Source of the DNA: Ignavibacteria bacterium
GTDB taxonomy: Bacteria; Bacteroidota; Ignavibacteria; Tepidaquicellales; OLB5
DNA length: 64,000 bases
Assembly (NCBI GenBank): GCA_019912545.1
Contig: JAIOIK010000143.1
Location: 31,830-95,829, forward strand
Reading direction: 5' to 3'
The translations under genes were made by a program, and so were the position numbers. The notes under the pieces are model-generated. The model had not been told where the DNA came from. It saw only the letters and a program-made list of their open reading frames with translations, and ran no database searches. The first letter of the stretch is position 1. Each line of letters begins with the position of its first letter. Of this stretch, positions 27,688 through 36,401 are shown piece by piece.

Positions 27688-28992
27688 TTATTTTAATTTA
27701 TCGTAAACTAAATGATTCAAATGATCGTGAAGCTCAGCGCTTGTCAGTGTTTCAAAAATATCGTTTGCGAATGCCCTTATAAGCACTTTGCGCGCAAGTT
27801 CTTCGCCAATGCCGCGTGAGCGGAGATAAAACACAGCTTCTTCATCAAGCTGGCCTATTGCCGCGCCGTGTGAACATTTTACATCATCTGCATAAATTTC
27901 AAGCTGCGGTTTGGTATCTACTTTGCAATCGGCAGTAAGCAATATTGCTTTGTTCGATTGGTATGCATTTGTTTTCTGAGCGTCTTCTCTGACAAAAACC
28001 TTACCGTTAAAAACACCCCTTGATTTATCGTTAAGTACGCCTTTATACATTTCATTGCTCCGGCAATGAGGCTTAGCGTGATCTATCAAAGTATGGTTAT
28101 CAACGTGCTGAGTGCCTTCGGTCAAGTATAGACCGAACAAATTGCCTGTGCAGTTCTCGCCGTCGAGTACAATATTAGTATCATTACGCACAATTGAGCC
28201 GCCAAGGGTTATGCTGAAATGTGTAAACTCAGAGCCTTTCGACTGGTGAGCCTGTGTCCGGTTAATGTGGAATGATCTATTGCATTCCTTCTGCAGTTTA
28301 TAAAGCCCAAAGTGGGAGTTTTCACCAAGAGAAACTTCGTTAACGACATTTACAAGGCTTTCAGTGTCTGAGATGCTGTGATAGCTTTCAATTACCTTAA
28401 CTGCAGAATTTTTACCTATAATAACTAAATTACGAGGCTGTGATAGTACATTAGATGTGCCGTTTCCTGTTAAGTTAAGTATGTGAACATAATCTTCAAT
28501 TGCAGCGTTATCCGGTACACTTATCACAATTCCGTCGTTTGCAAATGCTGTATTCAAAGCAACAAAACCGTTATCAATCTGTGCATGTTTCCCAAAATGT
28601 TCCATGATGAGATCAGGGTCGCTTTTTCTCAGATTCTTAAAGCTGTCAATTCTAACTCCATCAGCCTGTTTATGAATATGTGATAGTTCTTTTGAAAAAT
28701 TACCGTTAATTACAACAACAAGGTTAACTTTAAGCCCGGGTATAAGATGCTTGTTTATCTCTTCTTTGCTTACCTTAATGGTTTCTGCGGACTCAAACTT
28801 ATATTTCAGAATTTCGGAAATGCTGGTATATTTCCAGTCCTCATCTTTAGCTGTGGGGAAATCGACCTCTTCGAATTTTTCAATTGCTTTTCTTCTAAGC
28901 TCATGAAAAGGAGTTTTACTCTCGCCGTTTATGCTTCCTTCGATAGTCTTGAAATTAGTTAAGTACCAGTCTTTTGATTTAATATTTTCCAT
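27688..28992 (-). CDS. sufD: Fe-S cluster assembly protein SufD
   Basis: 434 residues. SufD pairs with SufB on the SufC ATPases to form the scaffold complex. The C-terminal beta-helix half holds the family motif LEIYADDVKCSHGAAIGQLDEEAVFYLRSRG in pieces such as DDVKCSHGA and YLRSRGI. It starts 21 bases after sufC and ends 18 bases before the sufS start. Confidence 0.95.
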   Translation of the reverse strand: MENIKSKDWYLTNFKTIEGSINGESKTPFHELRRKAIEKFEEVDFPTAKDEDWKYTSISEILKYKFESAETIKVSKEEINKHLIPGLKVNLVVVINGNFSKELSHIHKQADGVRIDSFKNLRKSDPDLIMEHFGKHAQIDNGFVALNTAFANDGIVISVPDNAAIEDYVHILNLTGNGTSNVLSQPRNLVIIGKNSAVKVIESYHSISDTESLVNVVNEVSLGENSHFGLYKLQKECNRSFHINRTQAHQSKGSEFTHFSITLGGSIVRNDTNIVLDGENCTGNLFGLYLTEGTQHVDNHTLIDHAKPHCRSNEMYKGVLNDKSRGVFNGKVFVREDAQKTNAYQSNKAILLTADCKVDTKPQLEIYADDVKCSHGAAIGQLDEEAVFYLRSRGIGEELARKVLIRAFANDIFETLTSAELHDHLNHLVYDKLK

Positions 28993-29013
28993 TATTACCT
29001 TTTCGTGTTATGA

Positions 29014-29778
29014 TTAAACCGATTCTTCAGCGGGTTCAGCTGCTGTGACCCAGTCATAGCCCTTATCCTCAAGCTCAAGCGCTAGTGATTTACCTCCTGA
29101 TTTAACGATTCTGCCGTTCACAAGCACGTGAACGAAGTCAGGCACAATATAATTCAGCAAACGCTGGTAATGGGTAACTACAACAACTGCATTATCTTTA
29201 TTTCTGAAAGTATTAACTCCATGAGAGACAATTTTTAGTGCATCAATATCAAGCCCGGAATCGGTTTCATCAAGCACAGCAAGCTTAGGCTGCAGCATCT
29301 GAAGCTGGAATATTTCATTACGCTTCTTTTCGCCGCCGGAAAATCCCTGGTTAACCGGGCGGTTTATAAGTTTGTCATCAATACCGATCAGCTTCATTTT
29401 TTCCTTCATGTATTTAAGAAAATGCATAGCATCAAGCTCTTCGAGTCCTTTATGTTTCCTTATCTCATTAAGCGCGGTCTTAAGGAATGATGCATTGCTC
29501 ACTCCGGGAATTTCCACCGGATACTGGAAAGCAAGAAATACGCCTTCTCTGGCGCGTTCTTCGGGTGACATATCAAGCAGGTCTTTCCCATCCAATGTTA
29601 CTTCGCCGCTTGTGATCTCATAGCCGTCTTTTCCGGCAATAACATTTGCAAGCGTGCTTTTACCCGAGCCGTTTGGCCCCATAATAGCATGCACTTCCCC
29701 TGCATTAACCTGCAGATTTATGCCATTTAAAATTTCTTTATCTTCTACCCTTACAAAAAGGTCCTTAACTGTTAACAT
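29014..29778 (-). CDS. sufC: Fe-S assembly ATPase SufC
   Basis: 254 residues, ABC-type ATPase of the SufBC2D scaffold. Walker A GPNGSGKST near 36, the Q-loop AFQYP, the signature SGGEKKRNEI and Walker B LAVLDETDSGLD are intact. It follows a DinB-like gene after 38 bases. Confidence 0.96.
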   Translation of the reverse strand: MLTVKDLFVRVEDKEILNGINLQVNAGEVHAIMGPNGSGKSTLANVIAGKDGYEITSGEVTLDGKDLLDMSPEERAREGVFLAFQYPVEIPGVSNASFLKTALNEIRKHKGLEELDAMHFLKYMKEKMKLIGIDDKLINRPVNQGFSGGEKKRNEIFQLQMLQPKLAVLDETDSGLDIDALKIVSHGVNTFRNKDNAVVVVTHYQRLLNYIVPDFVHVLVNGRIVKSGGKSLALELEDKGYDWVTAAEPAEESV

Positions 29779-29816
29779 TTAATTTATATCCTTTGTGATT
29801 ATTTTATTTTTCTTAT

Positions 29817-30269
29817 TTACTCTTTTGGGGGCCAGGCATTCATCATTTGCCTGAGCGCTAGTATCTTCCCGAGATGAAAAGTATTATGTACTATAAGCGC
29901 ATATAGATTGTCTTCAACCGATATGCCGTCACTGCCAATTTCGCTTAAGGCTTCCTTTGAACCTGTAAACTCAACAATTCTGTCAAGATCCGAAAGGAAT
30001 TTCTTCACAAGCTCATCCCATTCAGCCTGCGTGGCTGCCTGGAATTCAGGGAAAACATTGCCTTCCTGCCATTTCTTATCAAGCTCGGTATCATTGTTTA
30101 TGACTATGTGCTGCCATCCTGCAATGTGCCACAACTCATCATAGATAGTATGAAGCTGAAGAGAGAGCTTTCTTGTTACCTGTTCAAGGCTCAATCCTGA
30201 AAGTATCTTTTTCCTCTCAGGAAATTCGCCTTTCAAAACCAGGTGTTCCCATTTATTAAAGGTACTCAT
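29817..30269 (-). CDS. DinB-like four-helix protein inside the suf operon
   Basis: 150 residues resembling the DinB/YfiT superfamily, four-helix bundles that often bind a metal through three histidines and act as thiol-dependent transferases. Histidines are placed as expected: LHTIYDELWHIAGW and HNTFHLGKILALR. No partner substrate is evident. It lies between sufB and sufC, 9 bases after sufB, so it is certainly co-transcribed with them; a link to bacillithiol-like chemistry with the bacilliredoxin in the same operon is speculation. Confidence 0.75.
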   Translation of the reverse strand: MSTFNKWEHLVLKGEFPERKKILSGLSLEQVTRKLSLQLHTIYDELWHIAGWQHIVINNDTELDKKWQEGNVFPEFQAATQAEWDELVKKFLSDLDRIVEFTGSKEALSEIGSDGISVEDNLYALIVHNTFHLGKILALRQMMNAWPPKE

Positions 30270-30278
30270 GAATATCTG

Positions 30279-31733
30279 CTATCCAACGCTTCCTTCAAGC
30301 GAAATACTTAGAAGTTTTTGAGCTTCTACTGCAAATTCCATCGGAAGTTCACGGAATACATCTTTGCAGTAACCGTTTACTATCATATTGATAGCATCTT
30401 CCATAGCTATGCCGCGCTGGCGCAGGTAAAATAGCTGGTCTTCACCAATTTTAGATGTCGTTGCTTCATGCTCAACCTTTGCAGAAGGATTACCGACTTC
30501 GATATAGGGGAAAGTGTGCGCGCCGCATCTATCGCCAATCAATAGGGAATCGCACTGTGTGAAATTCCTTGCGTTTTCAGCTTTTTTGTGTACTCTTACA
30601 AGTCCGCGGTATGAATTATTGCTTTTACCAGCTGAAATTCCTTTTGAAACGATTGTACTCTTTGTATTCCTGCCAAGATGTATCATCTTAGTGCCGGTAT
30701 CTGCCTGCTGGTGATTATTTGTTACTGCAACTGAATAAAATTCACCTATTGAATTATCTCCCTGTAAAATGCAGCTTGGGTATTTCCACGTAATAGCAGA
30801 GCCGGTTTCGACCTGTGTCCACGTTATCTTGGAATTAACTCCGCGGCATGCACCGCGCTTGGTAACAAAATTATATATGCCGCCTTTGCCTTCTTTATCG
30901 CCCGGGTACCAGTTTTGTACAGTTGAATATTTTATTGTCGCATCATCAAGGGCAATCAGCTCAACTACAGCAGCGTGAAGCTGGTTCTCATCGCGCATGG
31001 GGGCTGTGCATCCTTCAAGATAACTGACATAACCGCCATTATCTGCTATCAACAGAGTTCTTTCGAACTGTCCCGTGCCGCTTGTGTTTATGCGGAAATA
31101 TGTTGAGAGCTCCATAGGGCATCGAACACCTTTTGGGATGTAACAGAACGAACCATCGCTGAAGACCGCCGAGTTTAGCGCCGCATAGAAATTATCTGTG
31201 TATGGAACAACCGATCCGATGTATTTTTTCACAAGTTCAGGATGCTCTTTAACTGCTTCGCTCATTGAGCAGAAAATTATCCCATGTTTGGATAGCTCTG
31301 CTTTGAATGTAGTGGTAACCGAAACACTATCGAAAACAGCGTCAACTGCAACTCCGGAGAGTCTCTTCTGTTCCTGGAGCGAGATTCCGAGTTTTTCAAA
31401 TGTCTTCAGAAGCTCCGGGTCAACTTCATCAAGCGAATTTATAACAGGCTTTTGCTTAGGCGCAGCGTAATATATGATATCCTGGAAATCTACATCTGGA
31501 AATTTTAAGTTAGCCCAGTGCGGTTCATTTTCTTTCTTGATGGTTAACCAGTGGCGGTATGCTTTCAATCTCCACTCCAGCATCCACTCAGGCTCGCCTT
31601 TCCTCAATGAGATTGCGCGAACAGTTTCTTCACTTAAGCCCTTGGGCAGGGTATCCATATCAATTTCAGTCTGGAAACCGTATTTATAATCCTTTATCGC
31701 AAGTTCTTCTACATTACTAAGTTCTGTGCTCAT
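30279..31733 (-). CDS. sufB: Fe-S cluster assembly scaffold SufB
   Basis: 484 residues, standard length. SufB is the scaffold on which the [4Fe-4S] cluster forms. Conserved blocks include [36 protein letters not shown] and the C-terminal [20 protein letters not shown] piece with [12 protein letters not shown]. It is the first gene of the suf operon, with a promoter 46-76 bases upstream. Confidence 0.96.
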   Translation of the reverse strand: MSTELSNVEELAIKDYKYGFQTEIDMDTLPKGLSEETVRAISLRKGEPEWMLEWRLKAYRHWLTIKKENEPHWANLKFPDVDFQDIIYYAAPKQKPVINSLDEVDPELLKTFEKLGISLQEQKRLSGVAVDAVFDSVSVTTTFKAELSKHGIIFCSMSEAVKEHPELVKKYIGSVVPYTDNFYAALNSAVFSDGSFCYIPKGVRCPMELSTYFRINTSGTGQFERTLLIADNGGYVSYLEGCTAPMRDENQLHAAVVELIALDDATIKYSTVQNWYPGDKEGKGGIYNFVTKRGACRGVNSKITWTQVETGSAITWKYPSCILQGDNSIGEFYSVAVTNNHQQADTGTKMIHLGRNTKSTIVSKGISAGKSNNSYRGLVRVHKKAENARNFTQCDSLLIGDRCGAHTFPYIEVGNPSAKVEHEATTSKIGEDQLFYLRQRGIAMEDAINMIVNGYCKDVFRELPMEFAVEAQKLLSISLEGSVG

Positions 31734-31778
31734 TGTTTGTTCCGGGGTATAAAAAGTTCTGAATACAAATAATCACTT

Positions 31779-31809
31779 CAAAAATACCCTATCTATACAA
31801 AAAAGTCAA
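31779..31809 (-). promoter_or_regulatory. suf operon promoter
   Basis: On the minus strand TTGACT (31809 to 31804), 17 bases, then TATTTTTG (31786 to 31779), a good Bacteroidota-type promoter. Transcription should start near 31772, giving a leader of about 40 bases. No obvious Rrf2 dyad is seen around it. Confidence 0.6.
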
Positions 31810-31857
31810 GATTAAAAATAGTGGTTATTTTCTCTAACAATAAACAGTATCCAATTA

Positions 31858-33303
31858 TCAGTTTTTTATGAGCTTAAGGCAGTCAAACAGCCAAGTTCGG
31901 TTTTCAACTTTGGAAGGGTCTATCTCAATGAGGTCACGTTCAATTTCAATAAGATTATTCCTGTTTCCGCCAAGTGATACATTCACAAGACGATGTGTAA
32001 AGTTGATAAAATTCAAGTACCTGATTCTAAGGTGATCAGGCAGGTATTTCTGGGTACTAACAAAATGCCGGTAAGTATCTATGCAGGTATTTGCTGATTC
32101 AAAATCTCCGGTTTCAAAATAAATCCGTAGCTGATAATTTTTGACTCTTAGCTGGTAATAAAAATCATCAATTGAAATTTTTGCCAGGCCCTCAAGTGCT
32201 TCACCATAATTCTTCTTCCTGTAATTGAAAATACTTCTGCAATAACTATAAGCATTTTTCTGTTTTTCGGGCGGAAGCATTGTTATAAATTTATTCATGA
32301 ACATTTCTGTCCATTCAAAATCTCTGTGCTGAAGCCCGGTTGATACAACGGTAATGAATGAGTTTTCGGGGAAGTAATTACCTTCTTTTGGGTGAAGGCC
32401 GCTTTCAATAGATTCTTTCAGCAGCCTGAAGTTCTCTGCTTTGAGGTGAGGTTTACCTTTGATAGATTCAATCTTAGTGTAGTTGAAAAGATTTACCAGT
32501 AAGCTGTTGAGGGTTTTCCTGTGGATAGACGATTTGTGCCTATCCAGCAGGTCTTTGATCTCGTAATAAACAGATACCTCATCGGGATTTTTGATCAGCA
32601 GGATCATCTTATGATAAATTTCTATGACGGGAATTTTGAATTCCGGATTCTTATCAATGAACTCCACTATGAGGTCAAGAAGCTTCATTTCGTAATTTTC
32701 ATTAAAGAAGAACTTTTGAGCATAGATGAAGAGCCCGTACTCAAGTGTTTTAAATAATGCATAGTCAACAAACAGGTCCATTTCAGTGTTCATATCTGCG
32801 AACAGGGAAGAGCGTTTTCCGATGGCAACAAATCTCTCAAGGAATTCCCTTTTCAGCCTGAAAACCGAATACTTATTCATCAAATAATCACAATCAATAG
32901 GCCTGTTCTTTTCAATAAGCTTATCAAATTCATTTGAGGCGGCAATAAAATGCTTTTCAAGATCCCTTTTATCGAACTGTATAAGAGTGTATCTTTTTTT
33001 TGTGACTTCATTTTGCATTAATTCATAATGTGCCAGAAAATCATCTGCAAGATCAAGCATCCTGGAAAAGATGTCCCTTAGTTTTTTGTCTTTATACTCT
33101 GATTTTGGGTAAAATCTTGCATAAATACTCTTTTTATCAAGGCTATCAAACAGCGGGAAATCCTCAGAAAGCAGATCATAAAGGATTATTAATTGCTCAC
33201 TTGTATTGAAAAACCTTGAGTTTACAAAATCTCCAAACCGGATGAACTCCTCTTTTGAAAAGGTTTTGAGAAGAATCAATAATTTTGAATTTTCTATTTC
33301 CAT
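31858..33303 (-). CDS. large alpha-helical protein of unknown function
   Basis: 481 residues, almost entirely predicted helix with short loops, suggesting an alpha-solenoid of TPR-like repeats. No signal peptide, so cytoplasmic. The N-terminal plan (LLKTFSKEEFIRFGDFVNSRFF, then a short linker and YKDKKLRDIFSRML) resembles that of the two paralogues at 55628 and 59239, though identity is low. It is monocistronic. I cannot assign a function; scaffold or regulatory roles are guesses. Confidence 0.7.
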   Translation of the reverse strand: MEIENSKLLILLKTFSKEEFIRFGDFVNSRFFNTSEQLIILYDLLSEDFPLFDSLDKKSIYARFYPKSEYKDKKLRDIFSRMLDLADDFLAHYELMQNEVTKKRYTLIQFDKRDLEKHFIAASNEFDKLIEKNRPIDCDYLMNKYSVFRLKREFLERFVAIGKRSSLFADMNTEMDLFVDYALFKTLEYGLFIYAQKFFFNENYEMKLLDLIVEFIDKNPEFKIPVIEIYHKMILLIKNPDEVSVYYEIKDLLDRHKSSIHRKTLNSLLVNLFNYTKIESIKGKPHLKAENFRLLKESIESGLHPKEGNYFPENSFITVVSTGLQHRDFEWTEMFMNKFITMLPPEKQKNAYSYCRSIFNYRKKNYGEALEGLAKISIDDFYYQLRVKNYQLRIYFETGDFESANTCIDTYRHFVSTQKYLPDHLRIRYLNFINFTHRLVNVSLGGNRNNLIEIERDLIEIDPSKVENRTWLFDCLKLIKN

Positions 33304-33396
33304 GCCATTCGACAGTTTACACTAAAATACTGCATTTTTTCACAAAAATCCACTAATATGCAGAAGATCTCATTCGACAATACGATTTTTCTTTCT

Positions 33397-33428
33397 TTGA
33401 CAATTCAAATTTCTTACTGTTATTTTTA
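33397..33428 (+). promoter_or_regulatory. promoter of a small-gene transcript
   Basis: TTGACA, 18 bases, then TATTTTTA (one base from TAnnTTTG). It is followed within 10 bases by the AGGAG of the small ORF at 33447. Confidence 0.5.
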
Positions 33429-33446
33429 CATCAACAGGAGAAGATA

Positions 33447-33512
33447 ATGCAAACAAAACTAAATTTTTACATAAGGAACATTCTGGTAATTGCAAAACTG
33501 AAACAAAGCTGA
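33447..33512 (+). CDS. possible 21-residue leader peptide
   Basis: ATG with an AGGAG six bases upstream, an unusually good ribosome site for this genome, opens a 21-codon frame (MQTKLNFYIR to KLKQS) ending in TGA. The next ORF begins two bases later in another frame that is itself open without a start through this region, so this could be a leader peptide or the displaced N-terminus of a frameshifted gene. Confidence 0.35.
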   Translation: MQTKLNFYIRNILVIAKLKQS

Positions 33513-33553
33513 GCTTGCAAAACCAGATGTCATATGATCACAGTTACATTTTG

Positions 33554-33757
33554 ATGGATAGGTATTACATTGAACCGAATTTTGGTTCAAGCGGGTGGAT
33601 ACTAAGAAAAGAAGGTTCAAATAACATATTGAAAAAGGCAAAATATAAACTTATGCTGGTTTATTTTGCTGAAAATATTCTGGGCAATCAAAGAGCGGAA
33701 CTCAGAATTTGTGACTCCAATGGATTGCTTGAAGAAGTTATTGATTTTGGTAAATGA
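33554..33757 (+). CDS. small protein, possibly DUF2188-like
   Basis: 67 residues from the ATG at 33554, or up to 80 from a TTG at 33515 or 71 or so from an intermediate ATG. The layout GWILRKEG, a helix (KLMLVYFAENILGNQ), AELRICDSNGLLEEVIDFGK resembles the short DUF2188 proteins, which end in a Gly-containing strand pair, but the match is by eye. It shares the promoter at 33397 and is followed by a large hairpin. Confidence 0.45.
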   Translation: MDRYYIEPNFGSSGWILRKEGSNNILKKAKYKLMLVYFAENILGNQRAELRICDSNGLLEEVIDFGK

Positions 33758-33801
33758 CTGCTTTTTAAAGGGATTATACGGCCCCCCTATCTGACAAAAG
33801 C

Positions 33802-33866
33802 GGCGAAACGGATTATTTATATAAATATTTGTATATTTATATGTAATTGTTTCGCCTTTTGTTTTT
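33802..33866 (+). terminator. long hairpin with T-rich tail
   Basis: ggcgaaac (33802-33809) pairs with gtttcgcc (33849-33856); inside is an AT-only stem (atataaatat with atatttatat, loop ttgt). ttttgttttt follows. It can end the small-gene transcript before the ACP-like gene. Confidence 0.55.
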
Positions 33867-33889
33867 AAATTAATACAGAAAGAAATATT

Positions 33890-34129
33890 ATGGAGAATTC
33901 TATTAATCAAAGGGTAATTAATTTCACCGCTGAGTATGTTGAGCGAGACCCGGACACAATAAATGATCTTACAACATATGAGAGTATTGGAATTGTGACA
34001 AATGAAGAACTTGTGCAGTATATGGTGGAACTTGAAGATTCTTTTGGTTTGATTTACGACCCCGGTGACGAAACTGGTATAATAGTGGTTGGAAATGCAA
34101 CTGAATTTATCACAAAAAAACTCGGGTAA
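33890..34129 (+). CDS. acyl-carrier-protein-like small protein lacking the carrier serine
   Basis: 79 acidic residues with the helix pattern of an acyl carrier protein: RVINFTAEYVERD, then ELVQYMVELEDSFGL resembling the recognition helix, then a VGNATEFITKKL last helix. At the position of the DSL phosphopantetheine serine the sequence reads GIVTNEE, so it should not be modified and cannot carry acyl chains. It may be a protein-protein adaptor. The family call is by pattern only. A terminator follows at 34176. Confidence 0.5.
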   Translation: MENSINQRVINFTAEYVERDPDTINDLTTYESIGIVTNEELVQYMVELEDSFGLIYDPGDETGIIVVGNATEFITKKLG

Positions 34130-34175
34130 ATATTTATAAGGGTTTCTGCCTGCCCTTAGCAGAGAATTAGTGATT

Positions 34176-34215
34176 AAGCCTTTCTTAGAACAGTTAAGAG
34201 GGGCTTTTTTGGTCG
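34176..34215 (+). terminator. terminator of the ACP-like gene
   Basis: A 12-bp stem with two G-U pairs (aagcctttctta with 34195-34206) and 7-base loop, followed by a run of six T and further T-rich sequence. Confidence 0.65.
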
Positions 34216-34231
34216 TTTTTTGCATTTTTGG

Positions 34232-34358
34232 TAATAAAAAAGGCAACAGGTTCTTTCGGAATACTGGGAGCATTCCTACTAAAAACGTTAGCCACCCTTA
34301 CCTAGCTAACTCCTGTTGCCATACTTTAGATCTTCAAAAAGAACGATGTTGAATCTTC
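34232..34358 (-). ncRNA. candidate free-standing structured RNA, about 125 nt
   Basis: On the minus strand a consensus promoter (34364-34395) is followed by a non-coding segment whose 3' two thirds fold as a closed junction. A 9-bp helix (ggcaacagg, 34320-34312, with cctgttgcc, 34250-34242) encloses one hairpin with an 8-bp stem at 34310-34287 (gttagcta, loop ggtaaggg) and another at 34276-34258 (ggaat, loop around gctcccag, attcc). The closing helix runs straight into TTTTTT. The two loops contain GGG and CCC and could kiss. It is not SRP, 6S or tmRNA by any motif I know, and no gene follows, so it is not a riboswitch. Confidence 0.6.
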
Positions 34359-34363
34359 TGATA

Positions 34364-34395
34364 CAAATATAGTATATTTTTCCTCTACATGTCAA
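34364..34395 (-). promoter_or_regulatory. promoter of the candidate RNA
   Basis: Minus strand TTGACA (34395 to 34390), 18 bases, TATATTTG (34371 to 34364), a perfect TAnnTTTG box. Start expected near 34357. Confidence 0.65.
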
Positions 34396-34420
34396 TAGGA
34401 AAATTAAGGAGATACAACTT

Positions 34421-34453
34421 TTTACACTGCAATTCCTAATATGTTTATTTTTG
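34421..34453 (+). promoter_or_regulatory. promoter of the membrane TPR-like gene
   Basis: TTTACA at 34421, 19 bases, TATTTTTG at 34446-34453. Its position overlaps the upstream ATG at 34441 and so argues for the internal start at 34480. Confidence 0.5.
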
Positions 34454-34479
34454 TACAAATGATATTTATATTCAAATCT

Positions 34480-35019
34480 ATGGCAGGAGGACCTTCAAAA
34501 CAGGAGCTTGAAATGTACTGGCAAAACAGCCGCCAGTATTTTGATGAACTTGCAAAACATTACCAGCAGGCAGACCCCGGGTATTACAAAGAATTTATAC
34601 AACCCTTCTATAATAATCCGTTTCGCACTACGGTCTCATCAACAGGCAGCAAAGGCAATCCCGCGGCAAAAATTATCCTTGTTGCTGTTTTGTTAATGCT
34701 CATTGTTGCCGGTGCCGGGGTATTTTTTTTCTTTGTGAAATCTGATTCCATTATGCCTGAGTTTGAAAAGAAGACCGAAGATGTTAAAAGCACCGAAAGA
34801 CCAACAAAAGAAATTGAAAAAGTTGAACCTACTGATCCAGAAGAAATTGACGATATGTCTTCTGAAGATCATTTTATCATCGGCTCAAAAAAGATCGGTG
34901 AAAAAGATTATGACAGGGCAGAATACCACCTGAAGAAAGTGAAACCGGGAGATAAATACTATGAGCAATCCAAACAACTCCTTGAAAGCATGAAATTCCT
35001 CCGTAAGTACAGCAAGTAA
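34480..35019 (+). CDS. single-span membrane protein with short TPR-like tail
   Basis: 179 residues from MAGGPSK; two earlier in-frame ATGs lie in the promoter and add an implausible hydrophobic leader. About 60 cytoplasmic residues with an amphipathic helix precede one membrane span (about 62-83) and a Lys/Glu-rich linker; the last 50 residues (GEKDYDRAEYHLKKVKPGDKYY) look like one and a half TPR helices. Probably an inner-membrane anchor for protein interactions. Function unknown. It is monocistronic and followed by a terminator. Confidence 0.65.
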   Translation: MAGGPSKQELEMYWQNSRQYFDELAKHYQQADPGYYKEFIQPFYNNPFRTTVSSTGSKGNPAAKIILVAVLLMLIVAGAGVFFFFVKSDSIMPEFEKKTEDVKSTERPTKEIEKVEPTDPEEIDDMSSEDHFIIGSKKIGEKDYDRAEYHLKKVKPGDKYYEQSKQLLESMKFLRKYSK

Positions 35020-35063
35020 TTCTGATCTATCAATTAAACAAAATAAAAGTTTATCGCAGTAAT

Positions 35064-35102
35064 AGAACAGGGACTTTTTTTAAAGTCCCTTTTTTATGTT
35101 CT
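35064..35102 (+). terminator. hairpin terminator
   Basis: A 9-bp stem (agggacttt with 35082-35090) and tttt loop followed by six T; agaaca and tgttct can extend the pairing around it. Confidence 0.8.
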
Positions 35103-35141
35103 ATATTGTTTTTGGGGATGCTGCTTTTGAAAAAATTACTC

Positions 35142-36080
35142 TTATGCCTTTGCCGCTTTGCGTTTTTTGATGAATTTGATCGTGAAATAAATTATCAATC
35201 CTAAAATTATCAGTATCGGTGAAAGTGCAATGATCACTGTTATCAATCCGGCAAGTATTGAAGTAAATCCGGTTAATCCCTTTTCAAATCCGCGCTCAAG
35301 CTCATAGAAAAATCCGCCCGAAGAAGTATTTAATATTGCAGGTTCAAATATACTTAGTGTTAAAGTGGAAAAACTTGCCTGGTCTTTAAGCATACGTATT
35401 CTGCCTTCGGTTTTTTCGATGTTTTCCCTTACTGCAGCAAGCTTCTGTTCAACTTCTACAACTGCCGTTAAGTTTGCTGTTTTTTCTGCAAGCAGCTTTA
35501 ATAATCTTGCCTCAAGTTCGCGCTGGGTTTTAAGCCTTGCCTCTGCATCAACATATTCTTCAGTCACATCACGGCCTGTTATGTTCTGATTCATTACTTT
35601 GCCAATCTTAGAAAGCTCAGTTAACAATGCATCATACTTTTCTGCCTGTACACGGATAGTAAGCGAGCCCTGCTTCTTCCCGCTTTGATTTACCTGTGAA
35701 GTTGAGTTTGTCAAATACCCGCCAAGATTAGTGACTATCTGTTTTGCCTTTGCTTCAGTTTCATCAAAATTATCGTTTTCAAGGTTCATGGTTCCGCTGC
35801 GGATGATCATGCGCTTATCCTGAGTATTATTTGTTGTAATATCCTGCTGATAAGTGACCTGTTTTAATGAGCCGTCTTTGATTTCTACTTTTTCTTCGTT
35901 GCGTTTGGTGTCATAATCCACAACTCCGTTTGGACTTGTCGGAGCATCATTCTTATATTTTTCTGATGACCGCTGCTCCTGATTTGTTAATGATATCTTC
36001 TCGTCCTTATCGCCGCATGAGCTTAATACAACGATAAACGGCAGAATGTAAGCTAAAATGAGTGTTTTTGTGTATTTCAT
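35142..36080 (-). CDS. DUF4349 lipoprotein
   Basis: 312 residues. A lipobox LSSC near residue 22 predicts a lipoprotein. The DUF4349 domain (about 90-285) begins RMIIRSGTMNLE and contains a long coiled-coil stretch (VDAEARLKTQRELEARLLKLL and following) before returning to the fold with FSTLTLSI. A C-terminal membrane span (about 280-303) and a basic tail KKRKAA end it. Such proteins are common in Bacteroidota; their role is not established. Monocistronic. Confidence 0.88.
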   Translation of the reverse strand: MKYTKTLILAYILPFIVVLSSCGDKDEKISLTNQEQRSSEKYKNDAPTSPNGVVDYDTKRNEEKVEIKDGSLKQVTYQQDITTNNTQDKRMIIRSGTMNLENDNFDETEAKAKQIVTNLGGYLTNSTSQVNQSGKKQGSLTIRVQAEKYDALLTELSKIGKVMNQNITGRDVTEEYVDAEARLKTQRELEARLLKLLAEKTANLTAVVEVEQKLAAVRENIEKTEGRIRMLKDQASFSTLTLSIFEPAILNTSSGGFFYELERGFEKGLTGFTSILAGLITVIIALSPILIILGLIIYFTIKFIKKRKAAKA

Positions 36081-36173
36081 GGCTATTGCCCTTTTGAGAT
36101 TTGTTAAATTATATACTGCAAAATACTGAATTTTGTTTCATAAGTAGAGGTACTTAAATATTAAAGTAAAGCT

Positions 36174-36330
36174 GTAGAGACGTCCCGCCCACGCGTCTGA
36201 TTTATGAGACGAGTTACCGACTCGTCTCTACTTATTCCCCTCTTGAGAGGGGTGGCTTCACTGACTTGTCCGCCCGCCGGCGGAAGGTGAAGACGGTCTA
36301 CGACTCTTCGAGTCGAAGACTCGTAGAGGG
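36174..36330. repeat. block of short hairpins between genes
   Basis: At least four inverted repeats in 157 bases: gtagagacg/cgtctctac enclosing gagacgagt/actcgtctc; cccctc-ttga-gagggg at 36237-36252; tccgcc/ggcgga; and cgactc-ttc-gagtcg at 36301-36315. No coding frame. The rest of the 321-base gap, to 36401, shows only an inverted pair tgtgttaaa/tttaacaca at 36331 and 36394 that ends on the next start codon. Confidence 0.65.
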
Positions 36331-36401
36331 TGTGTTAAAATAAAATCTTTGGCAGAATAATCTTCATATCATAAATTCATACTATCATTTATATTTAACA
36401 C

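Noticed and set aside
34232-34358. Identification as SRP RNA, 6S RNA or a riboswitch
   Set aside because: The SRP GGAA tetraloop motif is absent, the junction shape differs from 6S, and no gene lies downstream on that strand.
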